64,000 nt of DNA, from positions 55,819,740 to 55,883,739 of the forward strand of contig OY776134.1 in the NCBI GenBank assembly GCA_963675135.1, read 5' to 3'. The notes beneath the pieces are model-generated. The model did not search any database, had not been told where the DNA came from, and saw only the letters and a list, made by a program, of their open reading frames with translations. Each line of letters opens with the position of its first letter. The stretch's first letter is position 1. Positions 1-11,163 of the stretch are shown here, piece by piece. This stretch comes from Galeopsis tetrahit (Eukaryota > Streptophyta > Magnoliopsida > Lamiales > Lamiaceae). A program made the translations under genes and the position numbers.

Positions 1-192
1 TTTGAAGGCATGCTAGGTTTGATTTAATACTCATGCTAATTTGGTCCCCACTCCCCATGTACCCTAGGCTAATTATTCTTTGACTTCAGGCAGACATGTT
101 TTAGTCAAAACGCCATAAATAACAAATAAGATAAGCTTCCAAACAGAAAACAGACTGCTTTAATTAATACTCCACATAAAAATTCATGTTAC

Positions 193-2015
193 CTGTATGC
201 TATATTCCTCATTGTCATCTTTAACCACAAATATTTCGAACAGTGGGGTTCCAGGAGATGATGTGACCAACTGCCTGAAATAGCCACCCATTGTTAGAGA
301 CATTAAGCATGTGTAACAACTAAGAATAATTACTGATGAATAGTTCTCTTTCCAATTTTGTCATTACTACCTTGGACTATAACTTTTGCCAATAAATCTC
401 CCAGTTCCTGGAGTAATCCGAATTAATCTTCCAAAGGGATCATCTGAGTCCTTCGTATAGCCAACCCACCAACCAACCTGCAGTTATTTTATGAAATTAG
501 AAACAATAAAGAGTTCCTCTCTTTCAGGCAAGAAACTGCAATAGCTTCTAGTCTTTTCTAGTTAAGTATGGAACTATTCTGAATCATGAAGTCTAAAATC
601 ATGAAAATAACTTTGAATAATCAAAATAGATAGGATGAAACTGAATAATGAAATTACCAGCCCACTTCCAGTACTTCGGCATAATCTTGAAGCATCATGG
701 TAGCGTTCTTCATCAATTGCATCCTTAGGAAAACAGAAAAAGACTTGAGATTTACAATATTGTGAGCATGTAGATTTACATAAACCATTATTTTTACCTT
801 CAACTGTGACATAATTTCAGCAATGCTATCTTTTGAGGTCGCCTCTGCAATGGCTATTTTCAACTTAGAAGCTTCCTGGAAGTCTTCCTTCTCGATTGCA
901 TCCTCTAATTGGAACTGTAAATTAAAAAAAAAAAAAAAAATCACGATCCCATCTTTTACAACTGTATCTGTTATCTAGAATTGCTTAATACTTATGAACA
1001 AAACTCCAAAGTTCTGGAGGAAAAATTTCAGTGTTTGTTTCACGACTATTTGTATGTTGATCACTGTTCTTGATATATGATCATTTGAGTAATAATTTGA
1101 CATGTCACTTGAAGATTTTTAGCAACTGGAACCAGATTTTCTTCAAGATGCAAAACTGATCAGAGAGCTCGTCTCACGATATTATCATTATTCATCAATT
1201 CAATACAGAAGGAAAACCAAGCAACACAAGCATCAAGCATCTCTGACAAATAAACTTTCATACTAAACCAAATAATAGAAGTTACAAATCTCCATTGACT
1301 AATTAACGATTCCGAAATGAAGGCAACTACTAATGATGTTATCAGCTTGCAATCAGCAACTATCCAATATAAACCAGAAGCTGTTTCCATTGAGACTATT
1401 CAAAACTGAGCAAAATGCTTATAGAATACAAGACATTTTAGTATGGTGTATTTGAAACACCAAAACCAAATAACCACTACAGTATTAACCTTTTCTTAAA
1501 AAGTACAACCGTTATTGCCTTATTAGCACCACTATGAAACCTTCTTGAATAAATGAATACACAGGCATAAGATGGAACCATGGGAAAACCTAATTGAGAT
1601 CAAGCAGAATAATACAGAAACATAATTTTTTTAATCTACATATAATTTAACACACATATATGAATTGAAATCGAACCTTGAGAACAGAAGCATAGTTCTC
1701 AGTTTGTTCAATCTCAGAAAAATGGCGAGTCCACCTATTCCAATCCCAATCCGATGATGATGACGAACAGCTCGAAGAAGGATAAGGACTGATGTTATTG
1801 CTTCCAGAGTCTGTATAATTCTTACTGCTGTCGAGATTGTTGCTACAGCGGCAAATTAGCATAGGGTTCTTACTTCTTCTGATTAGAAGCCTATTGGGCG
1901 AATTGGATGAGAACTTTTTTTTGTAAAAATGGTTGAGGGGTTCAGCGGAGGAGAGGCGGAGCTGCGGCGGAGGGACGACGGAGTGGCCGGTGGCCCAAGC
2001 GTTGGCCACAGCCAT
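193..2015 (-). CDS. EX2: EXECUTER-family plastid protein (EX2-like), 5' part only
   Basis: EXECUTER proteins sit in chloroplasts and transmit singlet-oxygen signals to the nucleus. Coding exons read on the minus strand: 1677-2015, 798-914, 658-723, 371-477 and 193-274; all introns are GT-AG and frames join. The start at 2015 opens a Ser-rich, Arg-containing N terminus typical of a plastid transit peptide (MAVANAW...). Then come a WDWNRW motif and a UVR-type segment (FQLEDAIEKEDFQEASKLK), followed by ERYHDASRLC, GWWVGY and SPRQLV, all family hallmarks. The wording around the UVR segment is closer to what I recall of EX2 than EX1, but the paralogue call is moderate. The gene continues beyond the left edge: positions 1-192 look like intron, so the C-terminal half, including the domain linked to signalling, is missing from this window. 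An in-frame upstream ATG at 2144 exists, but the transit-peptide start at 2015 fits the family better. Confidence 0.85.
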
Positions 2016-2144
2016 ATGTGTTTGTGAAAGTAGAGAGTAAATGAATGAATGAATTATTATGGATAGAATCGGTGGGAGGATAATTCTTTGTATTTGTTCT
2101 TGTTCATTGTGTTGTGTAGGACACAGCAAAATGAAATATCCCAA

Positions 2145-3476
2145 TCAACTATAGGCATTTGTCTCTTATTATTACCGGTCGTTTAAAATTAAAATAAAAT
2201 AAATTCTTTCATTATAACTAATTTCTTTCAAAATAACATTTTTTTTTATTAAACAAAAAATAACTTTATACATAGAAAAAAATAAAGTTTATCGACACAT
2301 ATCTCATTTCATTAGATGGGTTTTCCTTGATCCAATATAAAAAATGATACTAATATTTAAGTAAAAAGTGATAATCACTTTTATTAATATATTATCACTT
2401 TCTAAGTGTGGTCCAAAAAAATGCATTTGACCTAATTTTGACAAATATAAAATTTGAAAAAATAAAAAATAGATTGTCCTAACTAAAATTTGAAATATGG
2501 GTAAAGGGATTTATCGTCTTACGAAAAAAGATTTGTAAGACGGTCTCGTCCAAGTTTTTGTCTTTATCGAAAAGTCATTTACAATAATTAGAGACTCGAC
2601 TCAATAATGAGAATTTAGAAAAATCTTAGACAAACTAGCAAAACAATGAGCCATCAGTATTCATTGTGAAGAAGATGAAACACTCAATCACTAATTTATT
2701 TCTCAAATTTTCTCCTTTTGTATGTTCAACTAGAGTGGAGTCGTAATTTTTAAAAAATAGTCAAATCTCTCATTTCCGTTGAGTGTAACTCTTTTGTGTA
2801 TGATTTGCAGAAATTCTATAATTTACTAAATATAATTAGTTTTCACGGGAGTTTGGAATCTCGTTGTCGAGTGTTGACAATAATATTTATCACTGAACAA
2901 TTGATTTTATAAGATTAAACTAAGAACATAATAAATAAATAAAAAATCAACTCAGGAGAGAAGTCAGATTCTCAAACTAGAGAGGAAATCAAAACCATCG
3001 AATCAAGGTAGATTGCCACGATCGTTACCATTCACAGGGGTTGAAATTACTGAAATCCCATAAGTACGTTTTACAAGAGCCTGATGATAATTGAATGATC
3101 AATTTTAATAGTGACTAGACGTGGATAACTAAATTCGAAAATGTAAGCTTCAACGATAAAAATGATATTTTCCCTTTTTTTTTTTTTTCTTTTCAAATAT
3201 TTTTGGACAGGAAAATGAAAATACATTTTTGAGACTTGAAAAAAGGTAGAGTTTAACATCAAAAAAGACATTCAAGCAAGAGAGAGAGAATAACATTGCC
3301 CATATTCTACAATAACTACAAAATTCCAGCTGAACAAATACATTAATAAGTCACCAGAATCCCCAATTCCATACATCATTTCAGTACTTCATAAACTTGG
3401 GGGTGGAAGTAAGATTTTCAAGGGTGGTTAGGGTGTAGAATTTCGACAAAAGCTATTAGAAACCACAAAAAACCGA
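2145..3476. other. Intergenic spacer between EX2-like and SIS3 genes
   Basis: AT-rich spacer of about 1.3 kb. Its left end holds the promoter of the EX2-like gene. Its right end, from about 3290, should hold the SIS3 3' UTR. I see no coding region, no inverted-repeat element and no clear regulatory motif; the small ORF at 3071-3271 on the minus strand is low-complexity Phe/Lys-rich sequence. Confidence 0.6.
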
Positions 3477-6400
3477 TCAGGACCGAGGTGGTGCCGCCTC
3501 TTCAACCACCACCACTTGCACAGACTCATCAGTCGAACCCTGGCTTGGCGGTGTTCCTCCACTCTCCGTCTCACTACTAGACCCGGCATTCTCCATCCGG
3601 ACAGGGCGGAGGAAGCCCTGCAATCTCAACCGATAGCTCTGACTAGGAGTCTCGCTTCTTACATACTGAGTTGTTGTAGTAACTACATTGGTTGATGACG
3701 ACCTTTCTGTGTCTGTCTGGATATTTGATAATGCACTTAGGTCAAGGTTTGGAAATACGGAGCAACGACATCTCGGGCATTTCACGTTTAACCTAAGCCA
3801 CTCATCAATGCACTCCACGTGGAAGTTGTGCGCACAAGGTAGACCCCGAACCTGCATCAGGTTGCCACATCATCAAATATACCAAAATGCAGAAATGGGC
3901 AATAATTAACCAAAAAATATGGTTACCTCGTTTCCGACATGAAACTCTTCCAAACATATAGGGCATTCGCTGCAATCGGTAGGAACAGCCTTCAGCCTGA
4001 ACTTAGGGAGTTCTTGAATAAGTGCCTCTACTGCTTCTCTCTGCATTTCAAATTGCAATTGTCGGATACTTATTAATATTAGGCATAAACTTCTACTGAT
4101 GCAAATTTTGAGTCATTCACAAAAAACACTGAAATATATAAGGAGAAGTACTAGGTCATATGAAGATAATAATTAGTTTATTCAAAATAAAAGTGTTACT
4201 GTAGTTTGTAGACTAGTAGTAGTAATATTTTTCACCATATTCAGACCCCATTTGGTACATATGTTAAGTTACCTATGGTCAGTTCGGATATCTCAACGGA
4301 CTCACATTGAATCATAGATAGTGTGTTTTTTTATCATTTGGTATGCACACAATCGAGTGACTTTTTGCGTGTTGGGTAGATTTTTTTTATGCCTGATTAG
4401 GCATCTATCTTGGGCCTAATTAACCACCTATTTTAAGTTAATCTACCCTACCAAATTGGGCAGCTGATAATTTTCAGCAATCGAACTAATACATTTCAAC
4501 CGTTTTTTTCTATTATTTCTGAAAAAACATAAATAAACAATTTGGTTGAAATTCGTTGGTCAAAATTGCACTAGTTGATCGCCGAAGTGTTACTCTTCCT
4601 ATTACATAATACTAGAACTTTATTCGTTTAGTAATTGCCAGCTTGAATAATAAAGACGCCAGTTAAAATGAAGCTGTTTATTACCTGGGCTGGGGTCAAG
4701 TAAAGCCCTGGATGGTACGTAGCTGCATCTTGGCCCATGCCTCTCATCTCTTGACCAGCGGCTTCGATTGCCCAATCGGGCACTCTAACCATGTCAACTA
4801 GAACCTAAAGGATATATTAGTAGGTTACGAGATATGCTTATGTAATATGCCACTACTGAACATACAATCAGTTCATAGAGCTTACTCCATATTCAGAAAC
4901 AGGGATCCCTTGTTGCGCACGCAATTGATGTGCCTGTCTTCTTGTTAACCACTGCAAAGAGGACAAAAATAACAATTTACTATATATACACATATGATGC
5001 CTAAAGTCATGTTTCCTATGAACCAGGTTCCCATGAACTCGCTTTTTAAGGTATCATTAAAAGAAGTTCAATTTTATGTGTTATTCTTCTCAAAATCATT
5101 AAAAGTGAAAATCCGTATGTTAAACAGTCACCATAAACTTCCGTGAACCAAGTTCATATTATTTTTTGTCCTTTACCAAATATCCATGAGAGTACGCAGA
5201 AGACAATAAAATTAAACTCGCACCATTCTAATTAACTCTTAAAGAAAAAACAGATAATAAACGACGTGGCTAGATCCTCTGTAGTTTGGTTGAGCAAAAA
5301 TAGCACTAACCTTTCCTAGACATATGCAAGCAATGCAAACGAGTCCACAATAGCTGAAAAGCAGCCAAATAAGGAAACCCCACTTCTGACCGTCTTCAGG
5401 CAACTGAAAATGGATTATATGTTAATATCTAATCCAATTTCTTACTAGCTCATGCTAAAAGAATGATGGAAAGTAAACTTACGCAACTTTTTGCACGAGT
5501 GAACCACAAGGTACCGATGATCGTCCAAGCAAAAAGGAAGGGGTAGAGTAGCACAACAAGTGTGGACAGTACAACAATCCTCCCAACAAAAGGTGCATAT
5601 CTCTGCTGCCAACCAAGATCCCTGAGGCCATGCCCCAAATTATTAAATTTAAAAAAGAATCACACCACTAATATTTTGTTCTACCCCATGAATCTCCAAA
5701 TTCCAATGATGTTGACCAAGATTTACGCTAATTAGCCTAATTTATTACATCCTAAACAAAAGATTTCCTGAAACTATAATATCTCACGAGCTAGCGAAAG
5801 ATGGCGGAACCAATACAGAAGGAATGCAGCTCTAAAATGGAATGGGACAACATTTCTTCATCAACAAAAAGCTAGAAGTATGCTACATTAAATAAAAAAA
5901 AAAAAACTCAAGATCTGAAGAGAATGAGTCCTTACAATCCCATTCCAGCAGCCAAACCGTTATCCACGAACATCAAGAGCCGGAAAATGAACACTGTTGT
6001 ATAGTCGACCTGACAATCGGAAGACAGATTTATAGTATATTTACTCACAACCATCTGAAAAAGATTAAGTCTTCCTTACCACAATCCATATGTGCAGCGG
6101 GTATGCACACGAATGGTATCTCTTCCAATTAATTGCGACAATGATTCTAAAATAAACGTTAAGAAATTATCCAAAGCCCTTTATAGCATAATGATCAGAT
6201 ATCCATAAGATATCCATTATCCATAGAAAGTTCCTTACAACAGTCAGTATGTGCAACGGGAACGTACACGAACGGTATTAATTATTCTACTAAAATTGTT
6301 AAGAAATTATCCAAAACCCTTTATAGATAACCATCAATATCCATAGAAAGCTAAAGGCGTCCAATCTTCCATATGCATCATTTCCAATTAATTCGACAAT

Positions 6401-6866
6401 TATTCACAAAACTCCTAAGAAATTATCCAAAACCCTATATAGCATAAGGATCAGATATCCATAAATATTACTAACAGCCCAGTCTTGAAACTAAGAGCAT
6501 TTATTAAATTAAATTTATAAAAAAACCAAGATATTCAGACGAAAATGTTCCCAATTCACAATCAAGATGAAATCAGCAACACACATCAATTCATTAAAAG
6601 GATACATGCTTGTGGCAAGCATAGACAAGAAGAACCCATCGTACCTGCAAGAAACCCAAACCCAAATTCAAAACCATAAACTAAAGCAAGAAAATCGAAA
6701 CCCCTTAAGCATAAGGGCGAAAATTTCAAGAAATCAAACATCAATTACATGCGAATTCTTCCCCATTAAAAATGAGCAAATTTCAGCTTATTATATTTTT
6801 TTGAGATGAAACTTGAAACGCACGTTCAAGAACTTACCACTTGAAATCAACGCCTTTGATCGCCAT
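3477..6866 (-). CDS. SIS3: SIS3 RING-H2 E3 ubiquitin ligase, 371 aa, 10 exons
   Basis: SIS3 (SUGAR INSENSITIVE 3) is a membrane-anchored RING ubiquitin ligase that affects sugar responses in seedlings. Coding exons in transcript order: 6838-6866, 6606-6644, 6080-6146, 5936-6009, 5483-5621, 5311-5403, 4886-4951, 4685-4804, 3927-4040, 3477-3851. They sum to 1116 nt, giving 371 residues. The protein starts MAIKGVDFKWYDGFF and has several hydrophobic segments in its first 160 residues (for example IWIVVDYTTVFIFRLLMF and IVVLSTLVVLLYPFLFAWT). A RING-H2 domain lies at about 235-275 (CPIC, then CAHNFHVEC, then CPRC), with all eight metal ligands present. A Ser/Thr-rich tail follows. Length and exon order match the Arabidopsis gene as I remember it. 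The gene looks intact. Intron 2 contains decayed copies of exon 3, and intron 8 carries a possible MITE. Confidence 0.95.
4246..4461. repeat. Possible MITE in SIS3 intron 8
   Basis: The ends are imperfect inverted repeats: CCCCATTTGGTA on the left against TGCCCAATTTGGTA read on the other strand at the right, with further similarity inward. About 216 bp, non-coding. No clear target duplication was found, so the superfamily is undetermined. Confidence 0.4.
6170..6480. repeat. Degenerate tandem copies of SIS3 exon 3 and flank in intron 2
   Basis: The 6061-6220 stretch (exon 3 plus adjoining intron) is echoed at about 6232-6345 and again, more weakly, at about 6366-6470. Shared blocks are AAGAAATTATCCAAA...CCCT, GATCAGATATCCATAA and the exon-derived ATGTGCA(A/G)CGGG...CACGAA(C/T)GGTAT. 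In the copies the coding frame and splice sites are broken. Confidence 0.75.
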
Positions 6867-7021
6867 TTAAAATCTTAACCCTGAATCCAAGATTTGATTT
6901 TCATTTCACTACTCAATTGAACTGAATTAACGTGAACTTTATGAACAAAATTACACAGGTGGAACAGTGTGCTGACTGTGAGTGAAGATTTATGAACGAA
7001 AAATATGGAAGTTAGAACTTT

Positions 7022-7022
<1 letters not shown>

Positions 7023-7057
<35 letters not shown>
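7023..7057. repeat. (GA)n microsatellite, CT-repeat in SIS3 5' leader
   Basis: About 17 uninterrupted GA units. Read on the SIS3 strand this is a (TC)n tract about 160 nt upstream of the start codon, probably in the 5' UTR or core promoter. CT-rich leaders are common in plant genes. Confidence 0.85.
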
Positions 7058-7061
<4 letters not shown>

Positions 7062-7124
7062 AAAGGTTTTGTGAAAGAATAATTCTTGGTTTTCAGAGAG
7101 AAGGAAGGGAAGACAGTGAAACAG

Positions 7125-7132
7125 TATTTATG
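7125..7132 (-). promoter_or_regulatory. Possible TATA element of SIS3
   Basis: CATAAATA on the minus strand, about 260 nt upstream of the SIS3 start codon and just upstream of the pyrimidine-rich stretch. Assigned by position only. Confidence 0.3.
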
Positions 7133-7179
7133 CCTTCGAAATTCGACTTTTTCTTTCGCTTTATGAGGCTGCAAGTTTG

Positions 7180-9000
7180 ATTTAATTCAAATTTCAGTCC
7201 ATATTTTTTTGTTATCAGACAAAATACTCTTTTTTTTCTTTCTAATTTGTTATACCCCGTAATACAATTGCATTTATAAACTAATAGAATTATTAATGTT
7301 TTTATTATATGAATAAAAAAACCAGACATGCATCACTACAGTGTTTTTCATGCATTATCAATCTTATGTACGATTTTATCTAATCTTTTGTGCAAGTTTT
7401 TTTTTTTTTTTTTTAAACCTGTTATTTTTGTTTCTTTACTTAAATATTTGTACCCTAAAATATTGTATAAGAAACTGGCTCATAATTAAAATGGTGGATT
7501 GGTGATAGATTCGGTGGTTAGACAATAAAAAAAATCGAAAAAAACCTTTTCCTTTTTTTTTTTTCGACATTTAAAAAAAAAAAAAAAACCCTTTTCCTTG
7601 AATAAAAAAATTCTGACTATGAAAATATGACATTCATTACCACAACACTCCACACGATCCTAGTTTATTTGTGTGTGTAACTTTGAACTTATTATGAAAA
7701 TTATCACTAATTTTGTAATTATACAAAAATGTCTTTTAATTGTCATTAATAGTTATGCGATTGGTTGTACTAAATTACTGGACATACTTGTCAATTTTTT
7801 TTTAATCTAATGTGACTTATTTTTTAATTGTCACGCCATCATTTACTGGTAGTCACAGATATTTTTAATTACCAATGATTTTAAAAGTAAATAGTTACAA
7901 AATTAGTACGCATCTTAGTGAGTTTAAAGTTAAATGGGGAATTTCTCAATATGCCTAAAAACCAACTACGATTTGAAAATGCCATATATTTATAATAGAT
8001 TTTTTTTTTTTATGTAATTTGATGTATACATGTAATTGTATTTTTGGTTATTTTATTTTTATAAGAATAAACTGGCCAGTCACCAGTGACTAAGCACTTG
8101 GTAGAAACATCTATTAGTCTGATTTTGCTTCTCTTCTTTTGCATTTTAACATTTTTATGGTTTAAAGAAAACTCAAAAACATAAACTATTTTTCTTTATT
8201 TAATTTCACCTTAAAGTAGATGTACTGGTGGTCTGGTCGGTTTAGGTAGGTCGGTAAAGAGGGCCATCCACCAGTAACATATTTTTTGAAATTAATTATA
8301 TTTATTAGATTATTGTAGTTATCAAAAAATGCTAAAAATAAAATATAAATTATTAGAAGTCATTCTCAAGAATGATGTAAAAAGCTCAAGTTGCCACATG
8401 TGAATCATGGACCATCAATTAAAAAAATTAGAGCAAGACCATCACTAAAAATTAACAAACATTTTAAGTACAAAATTTGGTTTGCAGATGTCATTGTCCA
8501 TAGTAGAATTATATTTTGATTAGTAACAAAATCAACTATTACTTGATAATAACCACAATTAAGGCACTTAATTAAAATTAATTAACAAGTCCGCAAAATA
8601 CAAAAATTATCTAGACTTCTCTAGTCTCTGTGTATCTAGACCTTTTTAGACTCTGTGTATACCTAAACAACTTAAAATAACAAATATGCTTTTATTAAGC
8701 AGGTGTTTGCAAGCACTCTTAAAATCACTTCTTTTTTAAATACAATCACTTTTGAAGTGTTTGTAAATACAAGCAAATGATTAAATTAGAGAATTTTTAT
8801 AAAAAAAAATCATTTATACACCTACCTTCTTAATAAAGGACAACTAATATAATCTTTTTAAAAAAGGACAAAAAACACATGTTAATAACCCATTATGCAC
8901 TTATATTTAAATATGGAAATTAATTTATTAATTAAATAACAAATCGTCATCTTCCTTAATTGTCGTCATATATTCAACCACATTTCAATTAAACCAATCA
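7180..9000. other. AT-rich intergenic spacer
   Basis: About 1.8 kb with many poly-A/poly-T runs (for example 7397-7415 and 7552-7587). No coding region and no paired terminal repeats that I could delimit. A short GGTGTTTGCAAGCAC motif near 8702 resembles the end of the MITE at 11637-11764, but no partner end is visible. Confidence 0.5.
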
Positions 9001-9583
9001 CAATTATTCTCAGATTCAATCAATTCCATAATTCTGAAAAATCGCCGGAAACAAAGCCGTCGACGGTGCCGGAAACTTCTCAGCAAGGCCCGAAGTTCGG
9101 GATAACGACTGTTTGCGGACTAAGAAAAGATATGGAAGACGAGATTGCGATTCACCCTTCTTTTTTTAATTTTTCTGACTACTTTGGAGTTTTCGACGGT
9201 CATGGCTGCTCTCATGTAAGCACCTCACCATTAAATTAGTAGTAGTATTTTGATGTTTTTTTCTTATTGATTTTGGCGATCTATTGCAGGTTGCATCCAG
9301 ATGCAAAGATCGAATGCACGAAATCGTGAAAAACGAAGTGGAAAACGGCGCCGATTCTTCGTGGGAGCATATAATGCGTAAAAGTTTCTTAAAAATGGAT
9401 CAGGATAACACAGAGTGGTCAAGTAGCGCCGCCGCCAAATGCCGATGTGAGATGGTATCTCCAGAGTGCAAATTCATCGGATCCACCGCCGTCGTGGCGG
9501 TGGTTTCACCTCATCAGATCGTCGTTTCCAATTGCGGATGTTCTCGCGCTCTTCTCTGCCGAAAAGGCGTCTTAATCCGGTGA
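9000..9583 (+). pseudogene. Truncated clade-A PP2C protein phosphatase copy
   Basis: Two exon-like blocks are joined by a GT-AG intron (about 9216-9289). The first encodes FGITTVCGLRKDMEDEIAIH then YFGVFDGHGCSH, which is the PP2C metal-binding DGHG region. The second encodes CKDRMHEIVKNEVE, then FIGSTAVVAVV and VVSNCG. The order and wording fit clade-A (ABA-pathway, HAI/ABI-like) PP2Cs. No in-frame start Met precedes block one. The usual GDSR motif reads GCSR, so a metal-binding Asp is lost. The frame stops soon afterwards, leaving out the C-terminal half of the catalytic domain. Retention of the intron means this was a DNA-level duplication, not a retrocopy. It is unlikely to be functional. 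Confidence 0.8.
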
Positions 9584-9712
9584 GATGAAGAGTTTTGCCC
9601 TAATCCAATCTCACCTCATCCGTCGTGGCGTCTTAATCCGAAGAGTTTTTGCCCTAATCCGTCGTGTCGGTGGTTTCACCTCATCAGATCGTCGTTTCCA
9701 ATTGCAGACCTT
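9500..9712. repeat. Local duplications at the PP2C breakpoint
   Basis: The stretch GTGGTTTCACCTCATCAGAT and its downstream bases up to CCAATTGC occurs at about 9500-9535 and again at about 9671-9706. Between them the phrases GCGTCTTAATCCG and GAGTTTTTGCCCTAATCC are also repeated. This is a scrambled duplication at the point where PP2C homology ends. Confidence 0.8.
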
Positions 9713-9719
9713 CCTTGCC

Positions 9720-11040
9720 GGGGTCGTTCACGATCGAACCTCCACCCAACCTCATTCGCGGCGACGTGACAATACAGACACGGTGCAAGTGACTGGTTCA
9801 ATATTTGTTATTATTATAGGGTTTTCTGCATAATGATATTCGCATATGCACATAATTTACTGAACACTTCTGCATTATTAATATTCTTATGCAACTTTAG
9901 TATTTTTTTTGCTCGTGCTTTTTCTCTTCTTTACTCGTACACTCATCATTTGTTCAATGCAATTCAAAGATGGACTTATTCAAGACTATGTCTTCACCAC
10001 ACGGAATTTTGCTTGTGGGCTTTCGTTGGTGAAACGGATGATTCAAGAAAAGATCTAATTAGCATTAAATTCATTTTTCTACATAATGATATTTGTATAT
10101 GCACATAATGTACTGCATACTTCTGCATTATTGATATGTTGATGCAACTTTAATTCTGCATTATTTATATGCTCATGCAATTTTAGTTTTTTTTTTCTGC
10201 ATTGTACGATTTTCCTGCAGATATTTCTGCATAATCAAGTCAGAGATTTTTCTGGAGAAAATATCTAATTTGATTTGACGATTTTTGTGCAGATCTTCAA
10301 GTCTGACAATGAAATTGAATATCAGAGCTTTGGGAAATGCGATATTTGTAAAAGACTTCAATATCAGAGATTTAGGGAAGAATTGAATACCATATTTTTT
10401 GGAAAGTCCTAAAATTGGGGATGTAGAATAATCATACAAAGATTTCTTCCCCAAAATTCTGCAAATCATTGACCGGAGCTGTTGAGAGTAATTTTGGAAG
10501 GTGTTAATTAATTAGCGTAATTCACGGAGTTGATAGACATTAATTTAAATATCAAACATTTATTGACTTTCTTTATATAAATTTCGAAAATTAAATAGTA
10601 AGGGCATGATGGTACATTTATGTTACATTTTGTCCTTAATTTGAAACTATTTGAAATCAGGTCTTTATTTAAAAAAACACTAGGTGAAAAGACCTTTTAT
10701 GTGAAATCCCCATTAAATTAATTACTTAAAAGCAGTTTTAGCGAAACACTCTTTTCCATGCTTCTAACAGCTTCTAAGTGCTTCTAATCATTACACCAAC
10801 TAATTTTACAATTTTGTCCTCACAATTTAAATAATATTTTATTCTTACCCATTATTTATTTAAATGTAATAAGGGTGTTTTTTGTAAAATTATGAAAAAG
10901 TGATTTATTTGGCATACACCACAACATATAAAAAATTGATTAGGATTTCTTAATTTTAAAACACTACCTACTTTCAATTTTACTATAAAAATCAATTTTA
11001 ATCACTTTGAATCAATCACAATTACTTGCAAATACACCCT
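9720..11040. other. Non-coding spacer with an imperfect duplicated segment
   Basis: A segment near 9827-9912 recurs at about 10078-10185. Shared phrases include ATAATGATATT(C/T)G, ATATGCACATAAT, ACTTCTGCATTATT and ATGCAACTTTA. The four ORFs here are in low-complexity sequence and resemble no family I know. Confidence 0.5.
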
Positions 11041-11163
11041 AAATATTCAAAAGTTTGCTTAAAATTACAATTAGGTCTAAAGTTGTGATTTTTACTCCAA
11101 TTAAATATATTTGCTCTAAAATTTACAAACTATACTACATGAACAGAGATAAAAACACAGAAT

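Noticed and set aside
8219..8275. Possible small hairpin with ACTGGTGG / CCACCAGT arms, considered as a microRNA precursor.
   Set aside because: Only 8-9 paired bases at the base and no extended stem; below what a plant miRNA precursor shows.
9833..10469. ORFs of about 90-98 codons downstream of the PP2C copy.
   Set aside because: Low-complexity, located in an imperfectly duplicated AT-rich segment, no recognisable domain.
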